Source: Verrucomicrobiota bacterium (GTDB taxonomy: Bacteria > Verrucomicrobiota > Verrucomicrobiia > Verrucomicrobiales > Akkermansiaceae). From it: a stretch of 36,738 nt of DNA. The notes under the pieces were generated by a model, which was not told where the DNA came from, searched no databases, and saw only the letters and a list, made by a program, of their open reading frames with translations. Both the position numbers and the translations under genes were made by a program. The stretch covers positions 1 through 36,738 of the forward strand of contig JAFLEH010000002.1 of NCBI GenBank assembly GCA_017301995.1. The letters run 5' to 3'. Numbering within the stretch: position 1 is the first letter of the stretch; each line of letters starts with the position of its first letter. This document shows positions 35,101 to 36,738 of the stretch, piece after piece.

Positions 35101-36738
35101 ACAGTGAATACAAGCGACGATTTGAGCGCCGGTGTGGCCGATGAAGCGGGGCTTTCGGGCGTTCGTGTGTTCATTGACTCCAATGGCAATGGTGTCTTCG
35201 ATGCCACCGAGGCCAACGCAACGGCCAACGTCCGTGGCATCTACTCAATCACCAATCTTTTCAACGGCACGTACACCGTGATCGTGGATACGACCACGCT
35301 GCCTGCGAGCTATGTCCAAACCTACGACCTGAACAGCCCGACCACCGACCACAAGGCCACGGTGACTCTCAGTGGCGCCAGTCGCACGGACGTGGATTTC
35401 GGCTATCGCAACGACGCCACCATCGGCGATCTGGTGTGGAACGATAGGGACAACGATGGAGTCCGCGACGCGGGCGAACCGGGAATCCAGGGTGTGATTG
35501 TTTACCTCGACACGGACGCTGACAGTGTGTTCGACCAAGGAGTCGAGCGATTCGCCATCACCGACCTGAACGGTTACTATCTGATCGAGAATCTGCCTTC
35601 CGGAACCTATTCGGTGCGGGTCGAGTTCAGCACCCTGCCGCAGGGCTCCACCGCAACCTATGACCTTGATGGCGTCGGAACCGTCCACAGTGCCTCCCGA
35701 ACACTGACCACCAGCGAAAACGCCATCAACGTGGACTTCGGCTATCGGTCAACCGCATCGGTTGGCAACTTTGTTTGGAATGACGCGGATGCCGACGGCA
35801 TTCAGGATGTCGGTGAAAGTGGCGTGAACGGCGTGCGTGTCTATCTCGACATCAATGGCAATGGGGCTTTCGATAGCGCCACCGAGCCTTCGTCCACGAC
35901 GAATTCCAGCGGAGCATGGTTGATAGACGGCCTCACGGCAGGAACCTACACCGCGCGGATAGATGTTTCCACGCTGCCTGCCGGGTATATCCAGACATTC
36001 GACCTGGCCGGAGCCCTCGATCATGCGGCCACCTTCGCGCTCAGCTCCAATCAGACCCGAACCGATGTGGATTTCGGTTACACCCAACGGGTGACGATCG
36101 GTGACTTCGTATGGAGCGATGCCAACGCGAATGGCCAGCAAAACGCGGGCGAAACGGGAATTGCGGGGGTGGCCGTAACCGCCTTCGATGCGTCCAACGA
36201 TACCATCGCCGGTACCACCACCACCGACTCGAACGGCCTGTATTCGTTTAACCTGATGCCGGGCACCTACTACTTGGTTTTCGGGACACCGGCAGATTAC
36301 CAAAGGACTCTCCAAGACCGGGGTGCGGACGCCACCGACAGCGATATCTCGCTCGCCGCCGGCCGCACGGCCAATGTGACATTGACCGGTGGTCAAACCA
36401 ACAACACCATCGACGCCGGATTCTATCAACCCGTCGCCATCGGAGACTTCGTGTGGAACGATGCCAACGCCAACGGCCAGCAGGATGGCGGCGAAACCGG
36501 CCTTGACGGCGTGACGGTCACGCTCTACCGCCCCGGTTTCGGCCCGGACGGCATTGCCGGCAATGCGGATGACTCCGATGCCGTTGCCACCACCACCACT
36601 TCCGGTGGAGGCGCCTACGGCTTCGCCAGCCTGCCTCCCGGAACCTATCAGGTGAACTTCGGCACACTCGCCGGATACAACCGCACCCTCGCCGACAACG
36701 GCGCGGACGCCACCGATAGCGATGCCAACGCGGGCACC
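32161..36738 (+). CDS. Giant exported surface protein with IgGFc-binding-like N-terminus and SdrD B-like repeats (runs off window)
   Basis: At least 1526 aa; open to the last base, so the C-terminus is missing. Signal peptide about residues 1-24 (VLVITVFARG). Residues about 25-500 contain VIYYDHWEDGYE, then SIMAGEEGATVQIDADNNG and GGRVVSNNPVQVVLFSG, similar to IgGFc-binding-type N-terminal domains. About 520-660 is a DUF11-like domain (GDTLEYDIRGVNSA...FAVTDTLPADVIYVS). SdrD B-like repeats then begin near 34170, 34510, 34849, 35417, 35758, 36091 and 36439, each with IGD-x-VW-x-D-x-D-x-DG-x-QD-x-GE and ending DFGY; these bind calcium in related adhesins. Repeat 3 has an 82-residue insert (34891-35136). 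Function is probably surface attachment or display; no enzyme motif was seen. Confidence 0.85.
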   Translation, partial: MTPILSWIRISAYVLVITVFARGQNPPPTQVFYVPFPEDNQLAGFSGINSAAVDPLAVFVTFSSATDGTVIYYDHWEDGYERDITNPTQATTLVFGDGNVANGYPPGNPSDMIPAGTVFSLRNYVTSTNLTALDYDSRDKVASYKPISLTKTTFPASTNTLLAGCVEVFERGLWGTEYRVPIGQDMPTSAATATLAEDYDIFSYTALSIMAGEEGATVQIDADNNGAFEQTLSLAEGETTYVTNVNTGGRVVSNNPVQVVLFSGRPSSNYQSRDTSLLPTYRWSNSYYAPVTTDNGGNYRTTVFLYNPSASAITVSYDFRNSASSYTTATVSVPAGGNARVNLSPAGTGHSGAYRFYTTGATPPSFYAFSSVDAGNTSTSQNQAFDGGFTLVGKPSLTTQVLVSLGIGRDPYSATSPTQNGNPVWITTVGNGHTAATIYVDYNGDNAGANTDPNGNHYDVSYSLRELEQQKIFDPDGDQSGMLVYSLNSSVKIAAAWAQDPLVASTAQPGLDVATLLPPLREGEGGKKSTVVVDADSDGYLSAGDTLEYDIRGVNSARASIPGPFAVTDTLPADVIYVSNSARYRFSVGGSWQAWVNIPDDGSGTAFPLDGAGFSVPGNLGVGQELQVTFLATVKNYGSLSGGKVINSGTVEISPYGLVLPVRWSDTVYGSIGDRVWQDLDGDGVQDAGEIGIAGIDVFADSNNNGTWETGEPKSTTDANGNYLLKGLVAGTYTVRVDPVDIAAANIGYGTTYDLDGIGTANVAVVTLASAQDRTDADFGYRVGASVGNRVWVDRDGDGVQENGEPGINGLRVYMDLDNDNTYDVGEPNTITSNDGIYYIGNLNAGTYVVRVDTTTLPTGANQTFDLNGALDHEASVTLVSAEHRGDLDFGYRGTLSIGDLVWNDVDANGTRVTYNVIDGRIDINNDALVDGNDDGTLGGVTLINGRLDLDGNGSIGAGDAGVFQGITVIAGVLDTDGSGTVNTSDDLSAGVADEAGLSGVRVFIDSNGNGVFDATEANATANVRGIYSITNLFNGTYTVIVDTTTLPASYVQTYDLNSPTTDHKATVTLSGASRTDVDFGYRNDATIGDLVWNDRDNDGVRDAGEPGIQGVIVYLDTDADSVFDQGVERFAITDLNGYYLIENLPSGTYSVRVEFSTLPQGSTATYDLDGVGTVHSASRTLTTSENAINVDFGYRSTASVGNFVWNDADADGIQDVGESGVNGVRVYLDINGNGAFDSATEPSSTTNSSGAWLIDGLTAGTYTARIDVSTLPAGYIQTFDLAGALDHAATFALSSNQTRTDVDFGYTQRVTIGDFVWSDANANGQQNAGETGIAGVAVTAFDASNDTIAGTTTTDSNGLYSFNLMPGTYYLVFGTPADYQRTLQDRGADATDSDISLAAGRTANVTLTGGQTNNTIDAGFYQPVAIGDFVWNDANANGQQDGGETGLDGVTVTLYRPGFGPDGIAGNADDSDAVATTTTSGGGAYGFASLPPGTYQVNFGTLAGYNRTLADNGADATDSDANAGT

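Overview
The window reads as a chromosomal segment of a high-GC Gram-negative bacterium, most likely a member of the Verrucomicrobiota. That placement is an inference. It rests on the mix of a menaquinone gene, many Sec-exported proteins, large TPR proteins of no known family, a secreted GH2 enzyme and a right-handed beta-helix protein, SdrD-type B-repeat surface proteins, and a GTAG-footed extragenic repeat family. No rRNA, tRNA, phage or insertion sequence was recognised.

Layout. Positions 1-1101 are a gene-free block of repeats: GTAG-footed hairpins (REP-like), a TTATTGG heptamer element and a 365-bp-offset duplication. menD follows (1120-2673), then a second repeat block (2674-2977). From 2978 to 7171 come a small exported helical protein (minus strand), 5-formyltetrahydrofolate cyclo-ligase and an exported alpha/beta hydrolase (plus strand), then queA and a homocysteine S-methyltransferase (minus strand). 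7327-13886 is a tightly coupled plus-strand operon encoding only the proton-pumping antiporter-like subunits of complex I: NuoL, two different NuoM proteins and NuoN. 13903-18956 (minus) holds a 1287-residue exported GH2 beta-galactosidase with a C-terminal discoidin-like domain, then a DUF393/DUF2071 gene pair. 19082-24353 holds a cystathionine gamma-synthase-like enzyme with a fungal-type N-terminal extension, a YwlE-type low-molecular-weight phosphatase (minus), a small lipoprotein, a TauE/SafE permease and a ParE-type topoisomerase subunit. 24526-25171 (minus) is a VapC-type PIN toxin with a ribbon-helix-helix antitoxin. 25412-31127 (minus) holds a 1171-residue TPR-like lipoprotein and a parallel beta-helix enzyme. 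The plus-strand end has a small single-TM orphan and, from 32161 past the window edge, a giant surface protein with at least seven SdrD B-like repeats.

How it fits together. menD (menaquinone) and the nuoLMMN cluster both serve the respiratory chain, and the doubled NuoM plus a long NuoL C-terminal region point to a complex I with a fourth pumping module. The beta-galactosidase, beta-helix protein and TPR lipoprotein fit a polysaccharide-degrading lifestyle, and the B-repeat protein fits attachment or surface display. The most distinctive non-coding signal is the REP-like family, whose stems change by compensatory substitutions while the GTAG foot and loop stay fixed.
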